64,000 nt of DNA. It comes from Lolium rigidum. Taxonomy: Eukaryota > Streptophyta > Magnoliopsida > Poales > Poaceae. Made by a program: the position numbers and the translations under genes. Below, piece after piece: positions 23,113 through 33,062 of the stretch. How positions within the stretch are numbered: position 1 is the stretch's first letter; each line of letters opens with the position of its first letter. The notes under the pieces were generated by a model that saw only the letters and a program-made list of their open reading frames with translations, was not told where the DNA came from and ran no database searches. Location: positions 340,393,484 to 340,457,483 of the forward strand of contig NC_061508.1 in the NCBI RefSeq assembly GCF_022539505.1, given 5' to 3'.

Positions 23113-23538
23113 TGATGTATCGCACGCTTCTATTCTTGTAGACAATGTTGGGCCTCCAAGTGCAGAGGTTTGTACAATAGTAGCAAGTTTCCTTAAGTGG
23201 ATCACCCAAGGTTTATCGAACTCAGGGAGGTAGAGGTCAAAGATATCCCTCTCAAGCAACCCTGCAATTACGATACAAGAAGTCCCTTGTGTCCCCAATG
23301 CACCCAATACACTTGTCAGGTGCATAGGTGCACTAGTTCGGTGAAGAGATAGTAAAATACAAGTAATATGGATGATTATGAGTAGTAATTGCAATCTGAA
23401 ATAAAAATGGCAGCAAACAAACATGTAGCAGAACTGGTTGTAAACGGTGTTTCAAGTCTTGGAAACAAGGCCTAGGGATCATACTTTCACTAGTGGAAAC
23501 TCTCAACAATGATACCATAATTGAATACATAGATATTA
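23113..23538 (-). repeat. 5' LTR of element C, distal segment
   Basis: Starts TGATGTATCGCACGC and is interrupted by the Pack-MULE, whose target duplication TAGATATTA ends this segment. It continues at 28406. Confidence 0.87.
23530..23538. other. 9-bp target-site duplication of the Pack-MULE, left copy
   Basis: TAGATATTA, repeated exactly at 28397-28405. Nine bases is the hallmark of Mutator-superfamily insertion. Confidence 0.93.
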
Positions 23539-23625
23539 GGGATTTCTATTTTCGTGCCCTCGGTTCCTTAGTTGTGCTCAGTTTTCCCCAGCCCCTTAGT
23601 TTTTCCTCAGTTTTACCCTAGCCTT
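23539..23625 (+). repeat. Left terminal inverted repeat of the Pack-MULE
   Basis: GGGATTTCTATTTTCGTGCC followed by direct sub-repeats of the type CTCAGTTTTCCCCAGC and CTCAGTTTTACCC. By eye about 85-90% identical to the inverse of 28310-28396. Confidence 0.9.
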
Positions 23626-24200
23626 TGTCTGAAGACCCGCAGAAGGAGCTCAGACGGAAGGAATCCGTTTATTTGGACGTTCTGTGCCGACGTGTTGCGC
23701 CGCGTCGTCCGTGGGGCCGCGTCGTGTGGGGCCGCGTCGCGTGGGGCTGGTAGAAAGGGACCGCGTGGGACGGGACGAGAAGCGTTTGGTTGCACGTGAG
23801 CAGGAGCTGGGTTTTGTCTCTCTCGGCCCAAATTGGCATTTTTAAGAGCACCTTTTCCCCTCTTTCTCTCTCTGTCTTTTTCACCAAATTAGTATCAAAT
23901 CTAGAGAAGCTTCTATTTCTGTCTTTCTTCAATATGGCAAGCAAATCTAGTAGCAAATCTCTCGGGGTTATTTATGCCTTTTGGCCCTCGTTTTTTGCCC
24001 AATATGGCAGCAAATCTAGTAGCAAATCTAGAAGCTATTATATGATAAATTCACAGCAGCATAATCGGAAAACTAAGTATAATACATAGGTAAACTGCAT
24101 ACAGCAGCCAAAAGCAGCCAATAACATTGTTAATGTTCACGACAAACTAAGCTGCAAAAATATACAAGATCACGCACGCAATGTATGGACAACAAGAAGA

Positions 24201-25627
24201 TTAGGATGAATGAATTTGTTCTTCATTCCTCCTCATATATTTCTCCGTCGCTCCATTCGTGCAATTCCCCAAGGAAATATTCATTGAACTCCTTCCGTCC
24301 TGCAGTGTGAGGCCAATACATCCTCCAAACGGTATGGCCTCGTGTTTATTTCTCAAACCGTAGAATCCTATTCTATCCACACGTAGTGGCCACTCATCCC
24401 GTGCATTTGTATCATGAGAGTACGCTCTGATATAACCCAAATCCGTGTAGTAGATGCTGCCAGGTTGAAGTGTCGGGTACACTCTGGTGTCGACGGAGAT
24501 ACACCGGATATAATTCACGAAGAAGGCATTACTGCCAATGTTAGTGACCGGATGGAGAGAGCGGCTCCGAGTGTCCACACGGTACACCAATGGTTTGCCC
24601 GCCAAAGCCGCGCCGACCAACAACACAAGCAGCAGCTCACCATCCGACTCCACAAGGTAGAACTTCGACGTCCAAGTTCTGGAAATGAAATTAGTGTCTC
24701 CATCTTGACAAGTGCTCGCGCGCTGCTGCAACTGTATATTGGTGCACACTATTCTTCCGATCTCAAAATTGTCCGCAGCCTACCGCATACAGTTCACCAT
24801 TGAACGGGGTAATGGAACGGAAACCATGGTTCTTGATCGAAAATCTTCCTTCTCCCCAATCCCCATCTTCATTTATATCCTTAGTTGGAGTGCTCTCATC
24901 GACCCAACCAATTTCCGGCGGGTAATGTGTGGCAACGAAGACCATAGTCGGGGATTTGATAACAAGCGATCGATTTCGAAAAACAGATGGCATCTGCGCC
25001 TCAAACATCGTGTTCGATTTCTTTGTGAGTGGGTTCAGCAGCCGTATCTTGTGCGGTGGGTTCTTCTGGGCAAGCACGATGACGCCACGGGAAAAGCCGA
25101 GGAAGTAGAATCTAAAATATATTGAAAAGATAACATTCAACACTAAGATTGAAAATAAGATCTATGGTGACGCCACGGAAAAGCCGAGGAATTTGAACCT
25201 TGCACGAACTGCAGATAGATCTATGGTGACGTAGCGGGATGTGCCGAGATGGAGGAAGGTGAACTCAGCGGCGCGTGGAAGGGCGTGGTGTAGCATGATC
25301 CATTCGTGCGGTGCACGTCGGGATCGGTAAACTCGAGCGCCAATTTCTACGAGACTTGCCTCATAGCGAGTAGCTGTCCACGTACTCCTCTTTGGCCAAT
25401 AAGCATTCGCCGATCTTGTGAAGTGGTCCGTCGGCGGTGAGACCGGCCCGGGTTCACGGAGGCGCCGCGCTTGGATGCGCCGCCCTCGGATGCGCCGCCC
25501 TCGGAGGCGACGGGCTCGGCGGCGACGGGCTCGGCGGCGACGGGCTCGGCGGCGACGGGCTCGGAGGCGACGGGCTCGGAGGCGACGGGCTCGGGGCGAT
25601 GGCCGCCGGCGCATTCTTCTTCTCCAT
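24201..25627 (-). pseudogene. Captured DUF295/KIB1-4 beta-propeller-type gene
   Basis: Reads minus from an ATG at 25627 (MEKKNAPAAIAPS) through a repeat-expanded N-terminus into DUF295 text in changing frames. Recognisable pieces are HFTRSANAYWPKRS and YVTIDLSAVRARFKFLGFS (about 25450-25170), FSRGVIVLAQKNPPHKIRLL, MVFVATHYPPEIGWVDE and FNGELYAVG (about 25090-24770). Further pieces are TWTSKFYLVESDGELLLVL, SLHPVTNIGSNAFFVNYIRC and GSIYYTDLGY (about 24680-24430). The order matches plant F-box/DUF295 proteins with a KIB-type beta-propeller. No F-box is seen. A tandem duplication of about 90 bp (25079-25195) and several frameshifts break it. Retained introns or stops cannot be told apart in places. 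Acquired host sequence, probably non-functional. Confidence 0.8.
25490..25600 (-). repeat. 15-bp GC-rich tandem repeat in the captured gene's N-terminus
   Basis: About seven copies of GGCGACGGGCTCGGC. On the minus strand in the ATG frame it codes SPSPP repeats that run into a stop; another frame codes EPVA(A/S) repeats and joins the downstream part. Repeat-number change may have caused the frame break. Confidence 0.85.
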
Positions 25628-25775
25628 CGCCGGCGGGGAGGGCTCGTACGGCGGTTGGGGTTTTTTGGAGAAGTTGATGGGACGTGAGAGGGGTGGTTTC
25701 GTGCGTGAGCGATAATGAGGACGTCTCGTGTGCGCAGGGAGGGAGAGAGGGGCTTACGCGTCCTAAATGCGACCC

Positions 25776-25870
25776 GAGTCAACAATGGCACGTCTTCCAC
25801 GTCCGCACCGCGACACGCGTCAACAATGGCACTTCTTCCACTTCGCACCGCAACACGCGTCCTCGAGTCT
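25776..25870. repeat. Short tandem repeat, about 34-bp unit, upstream of the captured DUF295 gene
   Basis: Copies of a unit containing GTCAACAATGGCAC and TTCCAC, with ACGCG at the junctions, repeated two to three times. Confidence 0.7.
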
Positions 25871-26585
25871 AACCTACGGAAATTTAGATATACTCATGTA
25901 TACCCTCGAGTCATATACTAGCATTTTTTGTATGCTCAGTTTTCACCTTGAGTGCTAATACTGGCTAGTGCAATATACTCAGTTTTACCCTCAAGTGGCT
26001 GGTCAACGAGAGTCAACAAATGGGATTAACTAGTTAAATGAGTTATTTAATGTGCAAAAAATTCCGAAAAGGAGTGGCACTTACTCATGGAGTCTTTACC
26101 ACAAATTTCCACTTCTCAAATCATAGATAAATCGTAGATAAATCAAGTTTCACCACAAATTGCCACTTCTCAAATCACCTAGTAGCTATGAAGGTGCATG
26201 GTTTTCCATAATAAGCCCTACCCAAAACAGACTTTCCCCAAAACATACTTTGTCCGAATGAGACCATAATTTTCACACTCATGTAGATTTGTATTGCAAA
26301 TAGTTTGAGGTAGGCCAAGATGGGTTTCATTGTACAAAACACGCATTTTCCATTTTTTAAATCTCATATTTGAATCCCTTATCGTTTACTACTCACGCCC
26401 TGGTTCTTGATACTACTCGCTTGCCCCTCCTTCACAAACTTCCACGCCAACATTGCCCGATTGGTCTAGCCCATGTCACGCGGATCGTGCCACTACGTTG
26501 ATCGTATGATCTAACGCGATACCCTATCTCTCTCCGGCCCCACCACCCTCTCTCCGTCGTCTGCTAGCTTCACGCAAAGTTTGGT
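25871..26585. other. Pack-MULE middle spacer
   Basis: No ORF or gene piece recognised. It contains scattered CTCAGTTTT phrases resembling the terminal repeats (about 25930 and 25975). Confidence 0.5.
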
Positions 26586-26589
26586 TCAT

Positions 26590-27205
26590 TATTTTCACGA
26601 GCAAATTATAAACTCTTTAGGCATTACTTTTCACGCAAAATGATAAACCATCACCGATTTGTAGCCATACTGTCACGCACAGCGTACACCATCACCCATT
26701 TCGTGTACCCATTGACTTTTCACGTAAAATGATAAACCATCACCGATTTGTTGTAGCCATTACTTTTCACGCACAAAAATGATAAACTCATCACCGATTT
26801 GTTGTGGCCACCACTTTTCACGCACAAAATGATACACCATCTCATGTCGTCGTAGCCATTAGCTTTTCACGCAAAAAGTATACACCATCACCCATTTCGT
26901 GTAGCCATTACTTTTCACGCAGACTAAATGATACACCATCACCCATTTCTTAGTGCCCATTACTTTTCACGCAAAAATGATAAACCATCACCGATTTCTT
27001 GTAGCCATTACTTTTCACGCACAAAAATGATACACCATCACCCATTTCGTGTACCCATTACTTTTCACGCAAAAAATGATAAACCATCACCGATTTTGTT
27101 GTAGCCATTACTTTTCACGCACAAAAATGATAAACCATCACCGATTTGTTGTAGCCATTACTTTTCACGCACAAAAATGATACACCATCACCCATTTCGT
27201 AGAGG
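26590..27205. repeat. Minisatellite, about 12 copies of a 50-bp unit
   Basis: Each unit contains CATTACTTTTCACGCA followed by AAATGATAAACCATCACC. Two alternating versions occur, ACCATCACCGATTTG and ACCATCACCCATTTCG. It lies between the two captured genes and directly abuts the B3 fragment. Confidence 0.92.
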
Positions 27206-27672
27206 AGTTCTTCATCGTCGTCTATGAAGACCCTTTGGTCAAGAAGGTACGTACGCGTTCCCACATATATGATGCATGTGATTAATTATGGGCATGTTCT
27301 AAAAACCTCTTAATTTCAAGGGTTCCCTAATTTCAAACGATCGGCGCGATCTTTGCAGTGAACTCCCAAAAAATTTTACGGACTATCTTGACTAGGCAAG
27401 GAGCCGGCCTAAGGTGTATCTCGCGAGCAGGCTGATCACATGTCCTCGCTTCCGGACCGTGGAGGTCCTATTTGACGGACAAGGCCTGGATGTACCTCGA
27501 CAAGGGCTGGGAGAAATTCGCCATCGCGCACGCGGTGTGGATTTCGCGGTTCGTACACTTCAAATATGAAGGCGATGATGTGCTCACGTTGAAGGTGTTC
27601 GACGAACAATGTGCAGGAGGTACTACTACTCATACGACGAAGATACTGACGATGAAAGCGACGACGACGTGA
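27205..27672 (+). pseudogene. Captured B3-domain (REM-like) gene fragment
   Basis: An open stretch at 27205-27249 (EEFFIVVYEDPLVKK) ends at a good splice donor, AAG/GTACGTACG. The following exon-like region gives, from 27472, MTDKAWMYLDKGWEKFAIAH and then FVHFKYEGDDVLTLKVFDEQ. This matches the C-terminal half of plant B3 DNA-binding domains: the GW..F motif, then the usual GD..VF-like strand, then the KVFD end. The upstream half of the domain is broken by stops. B3 proteins bind DNA in the nucleus; this fragment is too short to do so. Confidence 0.7.
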
Positions 27673-27679
27673 AGCCATG

Positions 27680-28309
27680 CATCCATCCCCTTTAGATAAT
27701 TAAGGGGATTATGACCAAGAATATATATGTAGCTTCATATGCATCGATTTAGAGATCTAGCTATTTTCTATATATTATGCATGTAAAAAATAACATCCCA
27801 TTTCCACTATTATTCGAGCACCACATCCTCCAAACGATGCCGATGCCGATGCCGATATCGGCATGGTCGAACGGCGATGCTCGCCACCACCGCTAGGTCA
27901 ACGTCGGGATGCACAATGTTTAGCATAAGAGTCACTTTAGATTAAGCTGCGAAAATAGTCACGTGCCATGGGCCGAGGCGGCCCTTACAGAGCGGCTCTA
28001 TATTATATTCTCTAAATAAATAGACGACCACAACGGTCATTGGCTGCGGAGGCCCCACGGAGCGGCAATATATAATTTTCTATAAATAAATAGACGACCC
28101 ATCTGGTCATTGGCTGCGGCAGCCCCATAGAGCGGCCCCATTTGTCATTGGCAGCACCGCGTATACAATCGAGGAAATAAAACGGCCCACGCGTCGGCCG
28201 ATAGATGGATCCACCCGTCGGCACGAGACGGTCAGCGAGGAACTGACCTCACGGTAACGGTAAGGCCTCCGACTCGACGGCAACCCGCGTCTTCGAGGGG
28301 TTTCAAACT
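27680..28309. other. Right spacer of the Pack-MULE with an 80-bp tandem repeat
   Basis: At 27965-28150 a unit of about 80 bp containing TAAATAAATAGACGACC and GGTCATTGGCTGCGG is repeated two to three times. No gene piece recognised. Confidence 0.7.
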
Positions 28310-28396
28310 AGAGGGAGGGGAAAACTGAGGAAAAACTAACGAGCTGGGGAAAACTGAGTACAACTAACGAAGCAGGGGCACGAAAATAGAAATCCC
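28310..28396 (-). repeat. Right terminal inverted repeat of the Pack-MULE
   Basis: Inverse of 23539-23625, ending GAAAATAGAAATCCC at 28396 and followed by the TSD copy 28397-28405. Confidence 0.9.
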
Positions 28397-28405
28397 TAGA
28401 TATTA

Positions 28406-29387
28406 TCACTTCACTATGCTACTCTGAACTATTCTCCGATTTGATAATAAACACAAATTCATTGCGTAGGTCTGCATAAGCATTCCTTAAAGTTCACATT
28501 CCCAATCTGTGGACACCCCATGTTGTCACTTTGAGCATACAAAGATGGTACTAACTAGTCACCATAATTCATAAGTATTTTCTATAAATTAACCATAAGA
28601 AACAAACACGGTGTGCACACTATCACCTTCACACCATTGGACAAGGTGTCGCCGTAGATCACATAATAAAACCACTTGAGTAGCACAATAGTGAAATCAT
28701 AACATCTACTTATTCAACTAGATTACAAAGCTCATGATCACATAAAGATCATACATGGAGAGATAGATAGACCACATAGTTACAGTAAAGCCCTAGCCTC
28801 GGGGGAGAACTACTCACTCCTCATCATGGGAGTCAGCAACGGCGATGAAGATAGCGGTGGAGTCGATGGAGATGGCTCTGGGGGAAATTCCCCTTCTCGG
28901 CAGGGTGCCGAAACAGAGACTTCTGTCCCCCGGAACTTGTCTTCAGCGGCGGCGGAGCTAAAAAAAATTTCGTCGATGGAGGCCGATTGATTTAGGCTTT
29001 TTGCGTCAGGAGATTTATATACGCGGAAGGGCGAGGTCGGTGGAGGCCTAGTGGCCCCAGACCACCCCTAGGTGCGGGCCAGGGCTAGGCCGCGCCTAGG
29101 CATGGCCTGGCCACCCTGTGGCCCCCCTTTGTCTCTTCTCCGAACTTCATCTTCGTTACGGAAAAATAAGATCTTTGGCTTTTGTTTCGTACAATTCCGA
29201 GAATATGTCCTGTACAACTTTTCTAAAATACAAAACAACAGAAAACAGGGAACTAACACTATGGCATCTTGTCAATAGGTTAGTGCCGAAAAATCTATAA
29301 AAGTGCAATGAAGTGTGAACAAAACATATAGCAATTGTAAAACAAGTGTGGAGCATCAAAAATTATAGATACGTTTGCAACATATCA
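28406..29387 (-). repeat. 5' LTR of element C, proximal segment
   Basis: Continues 23113-23538 and ends CAACATATCA at 29387. The TATA-like CGTATATAAATC is at about 29013-29024 on the minus strand. Comparison with 20633-21957 shows many substitutions and some indels (for example about 100 bp missing near 28470), so C is older than A and B. Confidence 0.87.
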
Positions 29388-30387
29388 GTTTTCTTCTCTA
29401 ATTTGTGTCTCATGTTTAGATCTTGTGAGCTGCCCTACATGATCAAGATCATCCTTAGGTAATGCTACATGTTGTGTTTGCTGGGATCCAATGAATATTG
29501 AATACTATGTTGAGATCGATTATATATTATCGTCATATGTTATTTGTGATCTTGCATGCTCTCCGTTGCTAGTAGATACCTTGGCCAAGTAGATGCTTGT
29601 GACTCCAAGAGGGTGTATTTATGCTCGATAGTAGGTTCATGCCTCTAGTTTTCTGAAAGTGTGACAATAATTTCTAAGATTGTAGATGTGCTGTTGGTAC
29701 TAGGGAGAAAACAACAATGTTTTATCTGAGGTAATTCTATTGTTTACTTTACACACATTGCTTAATGTGGTAATCTGTTGCTTGCAACTTAATACTGAAA
29801 GGGGTTCAGACGATAACCGGAAGGTGGATTATTAGTCATCGACGCAGTTGGATTACGGTCTATGTATTATGTTGTAATGCCCAAACAGATCTCATAGTAA
29901 TCATCTTGTCATGTATGGTCGGTATTCTGTCAATTGCCCAACTGTAATTTGTTCACCCAGCATGTTATTTATCTTTATGGAGAGACACCTCTAGTGAACT
30001 GTGGACCCCGGTCCTTTCCTTTACACTGATAAATTCAACCACTGCAATCCTGCTATGTTTACTTACTATAAGCTCCGTTCTCTTTAATTACTGCAAACAT
30101 CTCTTTCCACTCGATACATTTAATCCTTTGTGTTCAGCAAAAGCGGTGAGATTGACAACCTCACTTTAAGTTGGGGCAAAGTATTTTGGTTGTGTTGTGT
30201 GCAGGTTCCACGTTGTTGCTGACGCCGGTAGTGCGCCCTGCCACTAGTCAGTTAGCAACACCTTTAGAAGTCACGCCTTTCTCCTACTGGTCGCTTAAAC
30301 CTTGGTTTTTACTGAGGAAAAACATGCTACTGTGCTCATCATACCTTCCTCTTGGGGTTCCCAACGGTGTGCAATCTGCGCTCATCA
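29388..30387 (+). repeat. 3' LTR of element D, second segment
   Basis: Resumes with GTTTTCTTCTC, continuing the LTR broken at 3444. It passes through phrases such as GATCTTGTGAGCTGCC and CTTCCTCTTGGGGTT that have counterparts in E's LTRs, and ends CTCATCA at 30387. Confidence 0.85.
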
Positions 30388-32073
30388 CACCGCATGAGCA
30401 ATGCCTCGTCATCGCTGCCCTTAATAGTGTAGTGGGATCTCACAAGTTTTCTCATGTGTCAACGAGGCTAGTGAGGAGAGGAGGTGGGGGATGGGAAGTG
30501 GCTAGGTCACACAACCTATGCCTCCACGGAGCACCGTGCTACACTGAAGTTTAGCGTTGAGGCCACCACACATCACCTATAGTCGCTGCTTAATTAGTCA
30601 TAACCAAAGGTGCAAAGACATGCTATCACCCCCAGGACACACCATATAGGAGAAATGCCTTGTCATTGCCATCCTTAGTTGCTCAGTGGGATCTCACGAG
30701 ATTTCTCACGTGTCGATGAGGCCAAAGGTGTGAAGGACAGGGTGTGGGCACTGGCTAGATTAGTTTGCTCCAGAGGCGACACAGGTTAGAGGTAGTGCTT
30801 TTAAGCCTTTTGTTTTACCCGATATGATTTTTTCATAACGCTTTGCGAGCAACAGTTTTTAGAGTGGTTTGCGAGCAAGATCTTCGAAGCAGGCAATGAG
30901 AGGGTGACACGTTTTTTTAGTTGATACATCACCAGGTGAATCTGGAGCGTCGAATTTAGAGGATGAAGGGTTGTGCTGAAGAGGTAGATGCAGACAATCG
31001 TAGAGTTGATGTTATTTGGGTATAAGCACACTTTATAAACAACTTTATGGTCTTATATGGATTAGTACTCAATCTATCCCAAGATAAAATGCCCCTACGT
31101 TATTTTCTAGGTCTGAAATTTGGCCAAGAAAATTGGGTTATATGCCAAAAAGAATACTATTATGAACTTTTTTTTAAAATATGAATCCAATGATCGATAT
31201 CAATTTTTCACATGTAACACTTATTTGGTTGGTCAAATTGAGGACCTAGAAGTACATGGACCTTGTATATTTTGGGGCAGGAAGGTATGCTTTTGCACGT
31301 ACTCACTTGGGAAAGTATCGGAAAACAACAATGAACAGCTCTCAATAATTAATTATTTAACCAGCAACTAATGTACACATACTCATGGAACTGAGCAATA
31401 ATTCACAAAATACATACTCATGAAGCAGGGGATAAAATCCCATAAGAGCAGGACTTGAAACATAATAACAAGCTAGGTCACACAGTGCAGTTTCCAAACG
31501 ATTACTAGCCATCTTCTTTTTCCTCCTGAGAAAGAAAAATATCGTCGGTGCATCGCATCCATGATTCTTCGTTCCTTTTTTAGGCCTTGATGCAGTCGTC
31601 ACCCTTTTCGCAATCGGTCGGTAACTAACGACGGCGAGACGTTTCACTTCAAGGTTGTTAAGATGTCTGTGTTGATCGCCTTCCACAAGCTACTCTTATG
31701 CACATTTCTAATAAGTTACAACTGACACTTTTATTTTCACTTGCATGCAATGCATGGATGGCAATCTCCAGCTAGCTGGGCATCTCCGGTTATAACATTT
31801 GGATTGAGAGTATATGTTAAGCTGTGTTCGGCAATACCCTTACAAATTACTGATTAGCTCTTGGTTATTTACATCTCGAGTCGCTCTCAGCTCTGGCTCT
31901 GTGATCGGCCTCCAGTAAACTGCGGTTTAAATAATTAACTCGCCTAACCTAGCTAAAGGGAAGAGGGTAACCAGAACAGCTAATTTTAGCTAGCTGGCGA
32001 GGTGTACGGATTATTTTTCACAACCTCACCCTCCTCTAGCTGCCTTCATCGTTGCTCATTGGAACCTCAAGTA
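30388..32073. other. Low-copy-looking intergenic region
   Basis: No gene recognised. A diverged direct repeat is present: about 30398-30485 and 30650-30735 share AATGCCT(C/T)GTCAT, AGTGGGATCTCAC and a TGTC(A/G)A(C/T)GAGGC phrase. A degenerate Stowaway-like start (TACTCAATCTATCCCAAGAT) lies at 31069. Confidence 0.5.
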
Positions 32074-33062
32074 CAGTAGTAGAAATCATGGCTTATGTTT
32101 GGAGTGGCTAGGACATCGCACGAACCCGTAGGCCTTTAGCACCGGTTCGTAAGGGTTGACGCTTCCCCCTCCCTCACGCGCAGAAAATACGTCTAAAAAA
32201 ATAAACAAAAATGATAAAAAAATCAACATTCAAAATCCGTTGACATGCATGTACTCACACAACCCAACTTTTAGGGAAAATTTAAATTTTGATATTTTTT
32301 TGCAAAAAAGGTTGTTCCGAATTAAAAAGGCTATAACTTTTGCGTACAGACTCGTGAAAAAGTGTAATATATAAAAAACAAATTTTCTTATTTTTTTGAC
32401 AAAATCTAAAATCTTCTTGCTTTCATATTTCCCTATGAAATATTTTGAGTTTTTAATTAATAATTGAATCATGCATAAAGATTATTTGAAATTCATTGTT
32501 GCTTATTATTACTTAATCATTGTTGCTTATTTTTAAAATTATTTGAAATTCAAAAAATAAAATCACGTGTTATCAAAGTCTAAGGGTTAATACAATTCAT
32601 ATCATACTATTATCAAGGAGTTGCGAGCACAGTCTTGGAAGCGTGTAGGGAATGAATGGAGAAGTTAAGCGCGGTGAGTGTGAGGATGATCGGGAAGTTT
32701 GACCATGAGTATGTTCTTTGACATGAGAATAGGGTGATTAGAGATTAGAGAGGAAACTGTCAAACAATTCAAATATCCGAAAATAGAGAAATTAAAAAAT
32801 TTCAAAAAATAAATTCATTTTTTTCAAAATTTATAGCGGAAATTCTACCGGACCTTTAGCACCAGTTCGTGGCTCAAACCGATGCTAAAGGATCCTCCAG
32901 GCGTAGCGCATGACCCGGGCCACGTGGAACCACTTTAGCACCGGTTCGCAACACAACCGGTGCTAAAAGGAGAAGCTCTAGTCCCGATTTCTTTCCATCG
33001 GTTGGGCAACCCATGCAAATGGGACTTACAAACCGGTGCTAATGCCCTGGTTTCTACTATTG
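32074..33062. mobile_element. Non-autonomous inverted-repeat DNA element, about 1 kb
   Basis: Ends CAGTAGTAGAAATCATGG (left) and the inverse of CAATAGTAGAAACCAGGG (right). Subterminal parts carry repeated, often inverted, TTTAGCACCGGTTCG motifs (about 32135, 32858 and 32933, with inverse copies at 32881, 32952 and 33028). The ends resemble CACTA elements, but the first bases are CAGTA/CAATA and no 3-bp TSD is visible (GTA versus TAG), so the superfamily is uncertain. No coding content. Confidence 0.65.

Larger units (their letters stand above)
23539..28396. mobile_element. Pack-MULE (Mutator-like element carrying host gene fragments)
   Basis: A 4858-bp element with long terminal inverted repeats of about 85 bp starting GGGATTTCTATTTTCGTGCC at the left and its reverse complement at the right, and a perfect 9-bp TSD. 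No MURA-type transposase is visible. The interior instead holds a minus-strand DUF295/KIB-like gene piece (24201-25627) and a plus-strand B3-domain piece (27205-27672), plus several tandem arrays. This is the structure of a Pack-MULE, a class well known in rice. It sits in the right LTR of C, so it moved after C inserted. Confidence 0.93.
3445..29387 (-). mobile_element. Element C: non-autonomous Athila-like LTR retrotransposon, both LTRs interrupted
   Basis: Minus-strand element inserted in the 3' LTR of D. Its left (3') LTR is 3445-3637 plus 20633-21957, its internal region is 21958-23112, and its right (5') LTR is 23113-23538 plus 28406-29387. Flanks are GTTGT (3440-3444) and GTTTT (29388-29392), a 4-of-5 match consistent with an aged 5-bp TSD. 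The internal region is only about 1.15 kb, including a 282-bp insertion, so most of the family's usual 3.5 kb interior is deleted. A primer site, a polypurine tract and a broken short ORF remain. Element A sits in the left LTR and a Pack-MULE in the right LTR, so both arrived after C. Confidence 0.88.
1..30387 (+). mobile_element. Element D: outermost Athila-like gypsy LTR retrotransposon, 5' part outside window
   Basis: The internal region occupies 1-2842, followed by a polypurine tract and a 3' LTR that starts TGATACGTCGC at 2843. The LTR is cut at 3444 and resumes at 29388, where its text continues in register with the intact LTRs of element E (reverse complement of 46380-46440). It ends at 30387 with CTCATCA. 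Removing the inserted C element gives an LTR of about 1.6 kb, the same size as E's. No gag or pol is visible in the 2.8 kb present; E's matching region is also non-coding, so D is probably a non-autonomous member. The left end and therefore the TSD are outside the window. It is the oldest layer of the nest because everything to 29387 lies inside it. Confidence 0.85.

Noticed and set aside
25162..25848. 228-aa arginine-rich minus-strand ORF and its plus-strand mirrors
   Set aside because: Most of the Arg runs come from the 15-bp GC-rich array in the wrong frame; only the C-terminal part overlaps real DUF295-type sequence, annotated there.
26590..27205. Regular 50-bp repeats that could suggest a CRISPR array
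   Set aside because: Units are contiguous without unique spacers, the genome is a plant, and no cas-like genes exist; it is a minisatellite.
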